NCBI GenBank assembly: GCA_034687125.1
Contig: JAQGBZ010000492.1
Location: forward strand, 1 to 40,491
Source of the DNA: Neelides folsomi
Lineage: Eukaryota > Arthropoda > Collembola > Neelipleona > Neelidae
DNA: 40,491 nt
Direction of reading: 5' to 3'
This document shows positions 17,333 through 28,879 of this stretch, piece by piece; within the stretch, counting starts at the first letter, position 1; each line of letters opens with the position of its first letter. The position numbers and the translations under genes were made by a program. The notes under the pieces are model-generated. The model did not search any database, was not told the DNA's origin, and saw nothing but the letters and a program-made list of their open reading frames with translations.

Positions 17333-20300
17333 TCATAGACTAACATTGTGCTTGTCTCTATTAATCTCGTCTACGCTGATGTAAGCATTATCGTTGGGTG
17401 GCGGGGCACTGATTGACCCATCGTCGGAAACTGTTTGCTTCTGAAACCCGCTTGCATTAATCGTGATGGGAATTGGCGAAGGGTTAAGGGACGATCCAGC
17501 AGTTGTTGGTTTGATCGACAAGCTCACATAATAATTCTTTGTAGGGTCGAGTGTTTGAGATGGGAGGGCAAACACCTGAGACTTTGATCCTATTATAAAA
17601 CAAAGTGGCCCAATTAGCTAAAATATCAAACATTAAAGATTCAACTGATTGTGAAATTCACCTTGTTGGACTTCCAGAGTAATAGGAGACTGTGTATCAT
17701 CCCTTGATGATGAAAGTTTCAAATTGTTCGTTCTTCCTACATTATCTCTTTGGGTCGGCCCAGGAGCTTTAAGCGGATCAACTCTGGGAAGGAATCCGGC
17801 TTTTCTTCCATTACCTACTACAATGTACAATGAGGTCATGGGGTGATTAAAACGATAAAAAGGAAAGATAAAAGGCTTAATTGAGTCTTCTTACTGTAGG
17901 CTGCACATGGAACTCCTGTGTAAGCATGAGCCGCGTGATGACATCGGTGTGTCAGGTGAGTACACTGGTTGTGATCTTCACAACCTTCATCTCCTCGTTC
18001 AACATCATCCAAAAATGGGAGTTTGGTGGAATTCATCTTCTTCAAGGCGACGCTGAGTTTTTCGAGATCGTCAGAAGGGGCGAATCTTGGAAGAAGTCTC
18101 CTGTTGGCTTGAAGGAGGCGAAGTTGATCTAAATAATGAATTTATGGTTGTTAAAGCAGGCATTTTATATGCATTTATTTATAAATAAATTTTCAAGCAT
18201 GGTTCAATCTCTTTTGTTTAAGCTCATGGGAAATGAATAAGAAATCGAAACCATAAAGGTATTTTTCAAAGCTCCGGAAGGTGAAAGGGCCATCATATTC
18301 TCTAAAGTTGATGCTCAACCCGGCTTTTTTGTAACTATCAGAAAGTCTTTTGACGAGAACTTGTTCGTTCGACTTCCCTGCACGGATTTGAAGTCTTTTA
18401 AGCTCGAGAAGCTCTTGGAAGATTTTTCTTTCTAAGTGATATCTAAAAAATATTAAAAATACATATTAATTTAAAAAATCAATAATTGATCAATTTAAAA
18501 ACACGCTGACCGTTTAACTAATGTTATTAATTAAAATAATTAAAGTAAAGGAAAAAAGAATAATAATGGAATGACTTACTTTCTCATACTAGCTTGCATA
18601 GCTTGAGTAACAGAAATGGGAGTGTCAACATCAACTCCTTTTCTAAACTTGGGAGGAATTCGACTTTCGCCAATTCTGGTATCATCTCCAAAAGTGAGTC
18701 TATTTCTTGGTTTGGGTGCATAAACTCTTTGTTTTCGTTCATGTCTCTTTTCAATAAATTCGCTGGCACTCATAAAAGACTCACTCAAAGTAGTGGAATT
18801 GTCAGACAAATCCACATCTTGATCTACAGATAAAGGTTTAACCGGCTCGACCATTTTCTTAATTGGTTTTGAAACGCTTTCTTTTCGGGTTTTCTCAGGC
18901 GAACCTTCCCTTGAAGTGTCAGAGGGAATAAAAGTCGTGGTTTTGATCGGCCTTTGAGGGCTCAAAGACGTCACTGACTTCTTTTTCGGCTGTTGGGAAA
19001 TGATGGGCTTGGGAGGGGAAAACATCTCAGATCTCAAATCATTGAAGCTTTCCGTATTCATTGAAGGCAATATCGGCATTTTCAAGTCATCAATGTCACT
19101 CATGGAGTCTCGACGGGAAACGTGCTCAGTTTGGGGAATGAATTCGAGCTGTGAAGGTTTTTTAACATTTTGCTTTGTCTTTGAGTTCGGCTTGGATTCA
19201 GGCTTCGGTTCGGCCTTTTTGTAAGTGACAAACTTCTCAAGTTGCTCAATCTCTCGTTCAATGGGACTCCGGAAGCTCCTCCGCTCTAATTCAAGTTCCT
19301 CAAAGTCAGGGGGCTCTTCGACTTGAGGAATGATTTTGATGGGAGTTCGAGGAATCTCCTTGGTTGGGTGGGATGGAATTGGGGCCATTTGGTCGTCTAG
19401 CACTATCTTGGTAATTAATTTGTTAGTAGGACCCTCGCTCATCTCATCGGCCTTTTCCTTTGAATCGGAAATGGATTTCCCTTTGGACTCAATTATCGAC
19501 TTCCGCTTCTCTTTCGGTGTTTTACTCGCTCCATCTAAAGAAGATTTCTTCTCTAAAGAAGGCTTCTTGTCTAAAGATTCTCTCTTTTCCTTTTCAAGAA
19601 ATTCCCGCTTTTCCTTCGCTTCACTAATTGATTTCTTACGAACTTCTAATCTTTCCTCGAGTGATTCGCGCTTCTTTTCCATTATTGACTTCCGCCTCTC
19701 TTTGTCAGCAGAATCATGAGTTTCTTTAGACTCTTCAATTTCCTTCGACCCTTTTTCCTCCTTTGACTCCATTCTCTTTACCTCTTTCTCTTTCTGCTCA
19801 ATCGACCCTGTCCTTCTTTTTTCTACAGACTCTTGTCGCCTTTCTTGGGATTTTTCCCTCTTCATTTTCTCCTCAGGCTCGGCCCTCTTAATTATCTGTT
19901 CCTGTGATTGTCCCCTTTCTACCTTTTCTTGTGATTGTCGTTTAACTAATTCTTCCTTTGTCCTTTCCTCTGACTCTCCTCGCATTACTTTATCCCTTGA
20001 TTCGTCCCTCACAACTCTTTCTTTGGATTCTCCTCTCATGACCTTTTCTTTTGACTCACCCCTAACGATCCTTTCCTCAGATTTGCCCCTATCTAATTTA
20101 GAAGGAGATTCATCCCTTATGACCCTATCTTCTGACTCGCCCCTAGTGACCTTTTCTGCAGAGTCAGGTTTGAGTATCTTTTCCTGCGAGTCGCCTCGAC
20201 TCCTTCCTTTGAATTCCTTCCCTGGTTTGATATCTTTGAGGGACTCTTGCCTCGTAATATTTTCAACTTGGGACTCCTGCCTTAAGGGCTTCCTCTCTTT

Positions 20301-23300
20301 CTCCTCTTTTCCTTCTTCATCCACTTTGTCCCTTGACGAGGCTCTCGACTTCATCTCAGCTTTCTTCTTCGTATCTTCTTGGGAATCCTCCTTGCTCAAA
20401 CTCCGCGAATTTCTAATCTCAGTTCCTTCTAAAGTCCCTTCTCGCTTCAATTCGGCCTGGGAGGTTTGGGCGGAGTACTCTAGCTCAGAAAATTTGTCGT
20501 CACTTTGGGGCATGGTTAATCTCTCCTTACCCGTCGGCTTCTTCTCAGTCTCTTCTTTAATAGGCTTTTCCGAAGACGCCGGGCGAGACTTCTCCTCGCT
20601 CGACTTCCCCTCTCGACTATTTTTCCTTGAAGATTTTCGAGAGTTTTTCCGACTTCCCCTCAATTCCTGCTCTGCCCCGCTGTCAGTGCTTCCCCCATCC
20701 TCTTGACCTTTCCCAAGCGACGTTCGTTTCTTTCGTCGCTTGTCAGATTTTCTTTTCGAACGTTCTGGCCCGCTCTCATCATCGTTTTTAATTTCGTCCT
20801 CGGGCATTATTGGAGTGGAAGTAGCCATGAAGGAATCTCCAAAAGCGTCTGGAGATGCGAGATTTCGAAGTTCGGGTTCGTTGTGAAGTCCAAGTCGACT
20901 AATTGTAACTCCCATGCTGCTTCCTGGTTGGCTCTCGAGTGTTCTTTAATTTTATTTAAAACACATTAGATTCATAAATAAATATATTTATTATTATGAG
21001 AATGAAATTGTCTAAAAAGCTAAAACTGAATATTGTTAAATTAAACAATTAAAACATTTTTAAAAGATTTGAATGACTCGCCTATTTAGTCTCCTTTGAA
21101 AAGCAGCATCGTTAAGGGAATTGGCAGGAATTCCCCCGTGAAGTTGAAGAAATTTCGCCACTGCTGAATTCCCTCTATGAATTGCAGCGTCAAGAGGTGT
21201 CATTTGAATTCCTTTTCCGCTCCGCATCAGTGGATTTATGTCAGAGTGATGATCGATTAATATCTAACACAAGAACAAAATAATTATAGGCATTGACCAT
21301 TTGCAAATTGAATTATTGCGAAATGAGTATAAAAGAAATAATGACGTCAAGAATGACAAATATAACCCACCTTGACCATTTCCACGTTATTATTGAGAGC
21401 CGCCATATGGATCGGCGACCGACCGTCGTTATTAGGAGCATTTACAGACTCAGGGCTGAGTGAAAGAAGCCACATGACCAAATCTCGTCGTCGAGAAATG
21501 ACAGCTTCGTGCAATGGAAGATCTCCTCGGACATTTCTCATCCAAAGATTTGACCCGTGGCGACTCAACAGGCGGATCGTTTCCAGTTGTCCTTTTGAAG
21601 CTCCACAATGAGCGGGAGTTCGTCCTTTCCTATCTTGCCTGTTGGGCTCAGAACCGTAGTTGAGGAGAAGCTCCGTGGCATCGGCATGACCAAGTGTCAC
21701 GGCATAAAACAGGGCCTGTCGTTAAACAGGAAATTTATATTTGAATGCCGAGGTTAACGTCTCTTACTGTGCATCCGTTATTGTCGATCACGTCAACTTC
21801 AGACCCGCAGAGACCAATGAGAGTTTCTAAGCAGTCGGTGTGACCTCGACTTGCGGCACAATGTAAGGCTGACATGAAATTTATTTAGATTACATTCATT
21901 AATTAAAAACACTTTCTTATATATGTAGTATAGCTTATATAACCTTATTATAGCAATGCTTTCTCTTAACTAACACATTGAAAATTAAAAAGTACCCTTA
22001 TGGATAATACATACATTTACATGTAAGTATATAATTGCAAGTAGATATGTAGTAGTTTGCAACTTTGCGCGCATCATAATTACCGATTCGATTCTGTTCA
22101 TTGGTAAATTTATACCGTATTAGTTGAATTTGATTAAGATATTTGATAAAAAATTAAATCAGCGCACAATATACCATATATAGGTACTTATTGTTAGCTT
22201 AATGTTAGTAGTATTGTAAATATCAAATGTAAGTATTGTATAAGTTGGCTATATACAAATAATTAATACGATACAAATAGCAGATATAAATACTTACATA
22301 CCTAACATATACTTATTAAGGAATAAACATTTTTCTATAAGTATAACATGACATTAAAATTAAAGTCCATCGATCTCATGTCCTGTATCAATATTCATGA
22401 GAAGCTTTAGATTGCCTCAATTAAAATTTGAACGAGCTGGTCAATTTACATTCACTCCAATGGTCCTAAAAGACAAAAAACATGAAAATGGATTTGAGGA
22501 AGTGAAGAACCCACGCACGAGGAACTCATTCCAACAAACAAGTTGATATAGAATGAATATATTTAATTGACTATAAGAGAGGGACATTAAAGTGGTCCTC
22601 TTCAAAATGGGAATTTGAGTTTCATTGAACTGTCGAGTGATGCATATAGTCATCGTCAGTCATGCAATCCTTCTTCAACAATTTCCAATTGGGTGTATGT
22701 ACAGATAGTATTGGAATTGGAATTACCTACACACTTAAGTAAGTGAGCAGTAAGTGCATTTTGGTTGGGATAGTACTATCATTTATAGAGAAAGGTCCTT
22801 TCTCCTTCAATTGTAATTTCGGGAAGAAAGAAATCAATAATTATTTTTCCGACCAGACTCGAGTTCAACATGATATTGATACACAATTCAATAAGATTGT
22901 TTATTTACTTATTTACCAGTAGGTATACTATTGTAATATACTTCCCAATAAGTCCGTTCATTTGAGTGTTTGTCCCTCTTAATCCTTCTAATGATAAAAA
23001 CTTTATTACTGCTCTTTGTTCAATTAAATCAAAATCATAATTACCCATTTTAACTTTGTTAAATGCGTCTTAAAGATAAACTAATTTTAAAATTACCGTA
23101 TCTCATCAATTACATTTTCATATACAATATACATAGATCAATGGACTTTTTGGGCGGTATATTAGGTATAAGTTATAATATAATGACTATATGCTCAAGA
23201 CAAACTATTCAAAAAAACAAATTAAAACCTAATTTGGCGTATACTGCGTAAGTAGATGATTTTATTATGTTAATACCGTAAGTACATAATATAATAAGTC

Positions 23301-24995
23301 TATGAATACAATTTCTAATTAAGAAACAAAATTAAAATATTTTTCATAAAACATACCTGTCAAACCATCTTTATCTTCCGCTAAAACACTCGCCCCGGCA
23401 TTCACGAGTGAGAGTATTGCATCGCTACTCCCTAATAAAAACAAATAAAAACTTTCTTATCGCCTCTGCCCAAATTATCCGAACGTTTGTTTAATGTAAT
23501 TATCCGTAATTTGGGTAATCTCTGAAATTTGACCTGCACTGGAAGCCCATAGAAGCGGCTGTCTTCCATCTTTATCACGCACATTGACAGGAGCTCCTTC
23601 CTCGACGAGTCTTCGAAGGATGGCAAGACCTTTTTTGGGGCTAATTCCATAAACGGTGCTTTGAACTCGAGCTGGAGAGTCAGAGTTCACTTTGCCACAC
23701 ATTTGGGCCGCGTAGTGAATTGGATGGGCGGAGTGGATGTCGGCATTCGTTGGTGAGGCGCCGTTCGATAATAAAATATCCAAGATCTCAACTTCGCCAC
23801 AGACTACAAGGTACAATATAATAATGGATTGGCAAATATCTTAAAGACTTTTAAATAATGGTATTTTAGCCGCTATTCTTGTAATTTTCTAATTGATGAA
23901 AATAATAAAGCTATTTTTTCTCATTTTTTCTCATTATTTTAAATTGAATCATTATTCTCTTCATTAATTCTTTCTAATATCATGTTACAGCTATTAGCTA
24001 TTTGAACAACTTGGGAAAACAGACCATATTTAATAGTATTCTGAAGACTTCTTAAACTTATTCTCTTACTATTACTTTCTATTTTTAAGTAAAATAAATG
24101 GATTTATTCTAGAAAATCTTTACTACTAACAATAAGTATATGCTTTTCTTGCAAAAACGAGCTCTAGTTATTTTTAGAAAAATAAGCTCTCTGAATTCCA
24201 TTTTTAGATATAAAACGATCCAATTTGTTGCGTAATTGTATCTAATTTGTCTGTCTTATGATGAAATAATGTAAATGTCAATGTGATCTCAAATTTATGG
24301 ATTTAGGAAAAAACTCTTTCAAGTAACAAAAAATGTGTTAGCATAAGAATGCTGTATTTGATGGGATTAATAGTTTCACCAATTTCATCAAATTGTTAGC
24401 TATTAGCAAAAACTATTAGCAAATAATCTGAAATGAAGGTGTTATTTAAGCATTGTTTCAACCTGTGGCCCAATGAACGGGTGAGTGTTTTTCATTATCA
24501 AGGCAATTAACGTCAGCTTTCCGGCCAACAAGAGTCTTAACAATGTCTCTGTTCCCATTAATGACAGCGAGGTGAAGCGGCGTGTATCCCTCTTCGTCCT
24601 TCGCATTGAGATAGGCGGAATCCTCGTCAATGAGAATGTCTAGGCATTCTCGGTTGGTGGTTTCTGCACAGTAGTGAAATGCCGTCCGTCCGTTCCTCGT
24701 CCGCTCCCTCGTTCCGCCCTGCCCACACCCATAAGACAAGATTTAATGGCATGAAAGGGGAGGCTAATAAGCCACGTTGGAATTTGGACAAATAAGTTTG
24801 ATCTATTTTTATTGAACGCACTTTTCTCTTCAGGATTTGCCGAACGTCTTCTGACCGTCCCTGCTGGCATGCGAGCATGAGGGGCGAGAGGCCATTTCCG
24901 TTCTTCACCGCTCGCTTCGGAGGAGATGATTTGGATGTTGAGGGCCCAAGAGTGGTGGGCTCTGTTTGGAAGCGGACGACTTGGGCTGTCGCCAT
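17333..24995 (-). CDS. Large ankyrin-repeat protein with charged disordered middle and Cys/His-rich tail
   Basis: Twelve coding exons read leftward: 24995-24822, 24718-24463, 23803-23534, 23431-23357, 21868-21768, 21715-21371, 21263-21082, 20943-18580, 18442-18252, 18128-17895, 17817-17662, 17589-17333. All phases close; product 1534 aa. Residues about 35-455 form about 12 ankyrin repeats (NGRTAFHYCAETTNRE, EGYTPLHLAVINGNRD, KGRTPAHCGASKGQLE, RGDLPLHEAV, DGRSPIHMAALNNNVE). Residues about 468-1255 come from one exon and are Lys/Glu/Arg/Ser-rich, including tandem 9-residue units of the RGESKEKVM type. Then follow a conserved-looking folded stretch (YHLERKIFQELLELKRLQIR, then YDGPFTFRSFEKYLYG), a Cys/His cluster (about 1369-1394), and an Ala/Ser/Pro-rich end. 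The wording resembles an uncharacterised invertebrate family often labelled inversin- or ankyrin-like; I cannot name the gene or function. The start ATG has CAACAATGGCG context and an in-frame TAA nine bases upstream. The exon 7 donor is GC; the join to exon 8 is the least certain. Confidence 0.88.
19850..20210 (-). repeat. Coding 27-bp tandem repeat (9-residue RGES-type units)
   Basis: Within the giant exon of the ankyrin gene the protein reads as consecutive nine-residue units: RGESEDRVI, RDESPSKLD, RGKSEERIV, RGESKEKVM, RGESKERVV, RDESRDKVM, then RGESEERTKEELV (13), KRQSQEKVE, RGQSQEQII and more diverged copies on both sides. The DNA shows the matching 27-base period on the plus strand (for example GACTCGCCCC and GACTCACCCC spaced 27-multiples apart). 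Boundaries are approximate because units decay at both ends. The antisense open frame 20023-20706 is a by-product of this repeat. Confidence 0.75.
21869..23356 (-). other. Ankyrin gene intron 4
   Basis: A 1.5-kb AT-rich intron between the two short ankyrin exons ending DKDGLT and starting ALHCAASRGH. It contains TAC/GTA-rich simple sequence around 21960-22330 and no supported gene; the minus-strand open frame 22441-22653 lacks any domain signature. Confidence 0.55.
23804..24462 (-). other. Ankyrin gene intron 2
   Basis: A 659-bp AT-rich intron splitting an ankyrin repeat (SPVHWAT | VCGEVEILD). Nothing else recognisable in it. Confidence 0.55.
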
Positions 24996-27116
24996 TGTTG
25001 ATTATCAACCTTTCTTCATCAACTGCTCAGGTGTCATCCGCCGGCATGTTTGGACCCTTTCTCCTTCTCTGTTTAGTCACATAGGAAATAATGAATGTAA
25101 AAACATAATGTTTTATATTATATTATGTAAAAGTACAGACTTTACTAATGTACTAATGTAGATAAATTGATTCTTGGGATATGAATGCTTAAAGCTTATT
25201 TAGCCAATATTATGTGTATTAAACTGCAGTTTTGTACTAAATAGGTTTCAAAAATTCAATGAAAGTTATTATAGCTAAACTTTATATGCCATTTTTATAT
25301 TTAATCATTAGATTGAATCTTTAAATCAACACATGGACTTTAATTAACCCTGACCTGTAAAGACACAAGATATTTATAAGAACACATTTTTCACATTGAA
25401 ATAATGGATAGCGATCTACATACATATTTGGTATTAAATATGAGTTATATGGTATCAAATGTAAGTTTGGATTCGAGGTTGATTTTAACAATCGATGCTG
25501 TTGAATGTTTTAAATTAAATTCTTAATCAATAATACTTCCATATGTTATTATCATTATATTATTCTATTAAACCAATAGTTATTTGTATGTATTTTAGAC
25601 CAATTTTGTTGTATGATATAAAACGAACAATCAGTTCTTGATATTGGATTATTAGGTCATTAAAAGATTTATTTGTTTTCTATAATTCGAAAAAATATGC
25701 GTAATATCAGAGTCGAATGAATCAATAAATCCAAAACTTTGTTTGTGTTCATGATAGTTTTTTGCATTCGTTGGTTTGTGCTTTGTGTTCATAGTAGAGG
25801 ATTTGATTCTCTTTCGGGGAAAAGCCATGGGCCCTGAGTGAATGAAAATGTCGGAATAGAAAACCATTCAAAACTTTCATAAAGAAAAAGTGTTTTATTG
25901 ACCAAAATCAATTTTTTGATCGATGTGCTGCGTTTCAACTTTTTATAGTATTATTATTGAATTGGAGGTTTAATAGTTTTAATAAGCGTAAAAATTTTCT
26001 GTTGAGCCTCGAACTAATCAAAAGAAACTTTCAGCCTAATTATAATAAAGCTATTTTTCACATTCAACTGATGATATTAACTTTTTCAATATTTAGGTAT
26101 AAACTCATGTGCTAGCTATTTGTAGGTATGATAATGATAAGTATATTAAAAAACGCATACATGCATGTATTATGTATTAGTTCAGGTATATGAAATTGAT
26201 TTACGATTTACGAATCATCAAGCTTTTCACCTTTTCACTCATCCAAATAAAGGTAGTTTAGTTATTATTATGTATAAACTACCATTTGGTATAAAAATCT
26301 TAAATATGAATTTACCTATTATTTATAATCCGAAAAATCTCAATAAACGCTAATATTGGTAGACTCCAAAAGAAGCCACATTTTAGATAATGAACAAAAA
26401 TATATTACTGAATAACTCAAATATTGTAGCACGCAATTAATAAGTCTTCATTTTGGTAAAGAAAAGTTGAATTCCCACTTAAATATAAAACTAAGCAAAT
26501 TACATGCAATCGAAATTTGACATCCAAAAATGAAAGAAATTCGTGGCGTGTTGAGGAAAAGAAATCAGGGCATCATTCCACTATAAACTCCTTTCTATCA
26601 CTCCGCAAAGAATATATTCATTCATTAATTTTTTACTACAAAAGATCTTAATCACTCCCAAATAGATCCAAACAAAGAAAGTAAAAAAGTAAGACAAGTC
26701 GATCTCTTTTCACGTCCAATTATCCTTCGTCAAATTGTTGAGTGGATATATCCAAATTCATTGAGAAGCTCTGTAGTCGCTTTCACCATATAAGAAAGAC
26801 TTTTATTTAAAACGTGTTGGAATAAGAAAACCTTAAATTGTTCATGTTTATTGTGCAAAGTTGTTAGGACCGAATGAGCTTGAGAGGAAACGAAAAGTCA
26901 TAAATGGGTCATGAGGTTATGGTTATTGAGATATCCGAGTTGCTCGCATTTTATGCCATGGACTTTCTTCAAATTCTAAACAATAGAATACGTGAATGTA
27001 CGTGAGAGAGTGATTGCATCTAAAGGACAACTTGTGCTGCTCCATTTTATAAGTTCAATTGATCAATTCATTAGAAATATATCTAAGGATTTAATTCATA
27101 ACTATTTTACTATACC

Positions 27117-27199
27117 TGTACAGAGTGCGCAATAAGTATCTTTCTTTTTTATATGGTTGTTTAAGTAAAAAGAAAGATACTTATGGCGCACCCGGTACA
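27117..27199. mobile_element. Short palindromic (hairpin) element, MITE-like
   Basis: The left arm (27117-27150, TGTACAGAGTGCGC then AATAAGTATCTTTCTTTTTT) pairs with the right arm (about 27166-27199), whose reverse complement reads TGTACCGGGTGCGC then CATAAGTATCTTTCTTTTT. There are about three mismatches over some 33 bases, around a short loop. A TA dinucleotide sits just outside each end (27113-27114 and 27201-27202), compatible with a Tc1/mariner-type TA duplication. It is too short to encode anything. It could be a deletion derivative of a longer element or a foldback MITE. Confidence 0.6.
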
Positions 27200-28057
27200 C
27201 TAGATTGGAATATTTATCTTTTAATGGCTATAATTTAAAAAATATAAAAATGACATACAATTTCTCAAAAGACACGATAATAATTAAAGAAATTACAGTG
27301 TAATAAAAAACATCTATTGTAAAATGTTTTTGTAATTGATCAAATAGATTTTTAATCTAATCATGAACTTCCTTATTTCGATTTTTTAAATAACTGCAAA
27401 CTACAAATGTTTGTATTAATAAATTCGACTGTGTAAGTATCATTTAACGAAATCCATATTTTCATCTCAATGGGATTAAAATTACAAGGATGAGATAAAA
27501 GATCAATTGAGTAAGTAGATGATATTGGATAAAAATAAAAAATTTTGAACTAGAAAAAATATTTGGGGAAAATAGCGATAGACGATTTTCAAGTTTAGCT
27601 GTGGTCGAATAAAGAAAATTAGAAGTAAAAACTAATATGTAAAAAAGACGGACATTTGTTAGAACTTGAAACTACATAGTATTTTCTGTAGGTGATGGTG
27701 ATTAGTGACTTAACTATGACAGCGTCCTTGAGGTAAAAAACAAATCGGAATTTTGCGTGTCGGATCTAATATGATTTACGTTCTTTATGTTAAAGCATAT
27801 TCTCGATCTAATACTTCTTCTCCTGCATTGGTAAATGGGAAATACTATGACTCGCTTAATAATAAGTATGTCTTTTATACGGTAGTAGAAAATATTTGAC
27901 TTTATTATTTTTAAGTTAAATTAAAATGCAAATCTAATGTTTTATGAATTTGCATATCAATTTAGATTTTCCTTTACTTTCTTTCTACGAGGCCATTATT
28001 TTTCTCTTTTTGGGGAAAATGAGTTTTATCAAAATACGTAGGATAATATCTGAATTG

Positions 28058-28879
28058 ACGGAAAGAAGAACAATTTCGAGCTAATTTTAATAAATCGTAA
28101 CCTTGCCTAAATTTGAAGAATTAAAAATACTAGCAGTGTAAGTTATTGTACTAGCGGTATAAATGAACAATTTATAGTTTCTTTAAAAGTGTATACCTAG
28201 TTATTATAATGCATTTGCGCTGCCAATACCCGAGAGTTTAAAACTCAATATTGAAAATGCATGTGGGGCCCAGGAAACGCTTGTGCAATTTTTCTAATAA
28301 GGCATTTTTAATGCGCTTTAAACTTAAGGATATTCGCAGTGTGAATGCATTATAAGTTAAAGACTTAATTAAAATTAATAATTAATAACTACTATATAAC
28401 AGGAGCGAGAGGTTGTCAAAATTCCAAAATGATCTCATTTATGTAGATACGAAAAAGAAGTAAAAGTTGTTTGGAATCTTGTGTCAAATTTTGCAGATAA
28501 CTCCGCATAATCATTTCTGTATTCATGCCCAAGACCCTTTTCAATTTGTCCCCTTTTTACTAAACAACTAAGAAATATTCACGACTTTTTCCGATGGAGA
28601 TTAATGAAATTTAATAAACTTATGGATACTTTAATGTCCATTCAAATATTTGTTAAAAAAATTAATTAGCTAAATAATTAATAGTTAGTAATTATGTAGA
28701 AAATAATTGTAATGTGAAAGAGTCATAAAAGAGAACAAGATTTCAATCTCATCAATTAAACTCGTGCGTACAAAATTGGAATTTCAAAAACCATATATAC
28801 AAGAGAAAATTCAAAATTTGTTTATTTGTTGTTATTTTTGAATTTGAACAAAATTGGATACGCTGTTCTTCTTTCCGTC
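28058..28879. repeat. Inverted 16-bp pair flanking about 790 bp
   Basis: GACGGAAAGAAGAACA at 28058-28073 recurs in reverse complement at about 28864-28879. The exact 16-bp match in a low-complexity AT-rich background is unlikely to be chance and could mark the ends, or internal repeats, of a degraded transposon. No ORF lies between the copies, and I cannot see a flanking target-site duplication. Confidence 0.35.

Noticed and set aside
19330..19719. 129-codon plus-strand open frame
   Set aside because: Antisense to the same Lys/Glu/Ser-rich exon; stop-free because of biased composition.
20023..20706. 227-codon open frame on the plus strand
   Set aside because: It is exactly antisense to the 27-bp repeat and charged linker of the ankyrin gene; the Ser/Leu/Asp-rich product is the mirror of that repeat and has no splice or start support.
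25652..25867. 71-codon minus-strand open frame
   Set aside because: No domain, no neighbours in frame, typical of AT-rich non-coding sequence.
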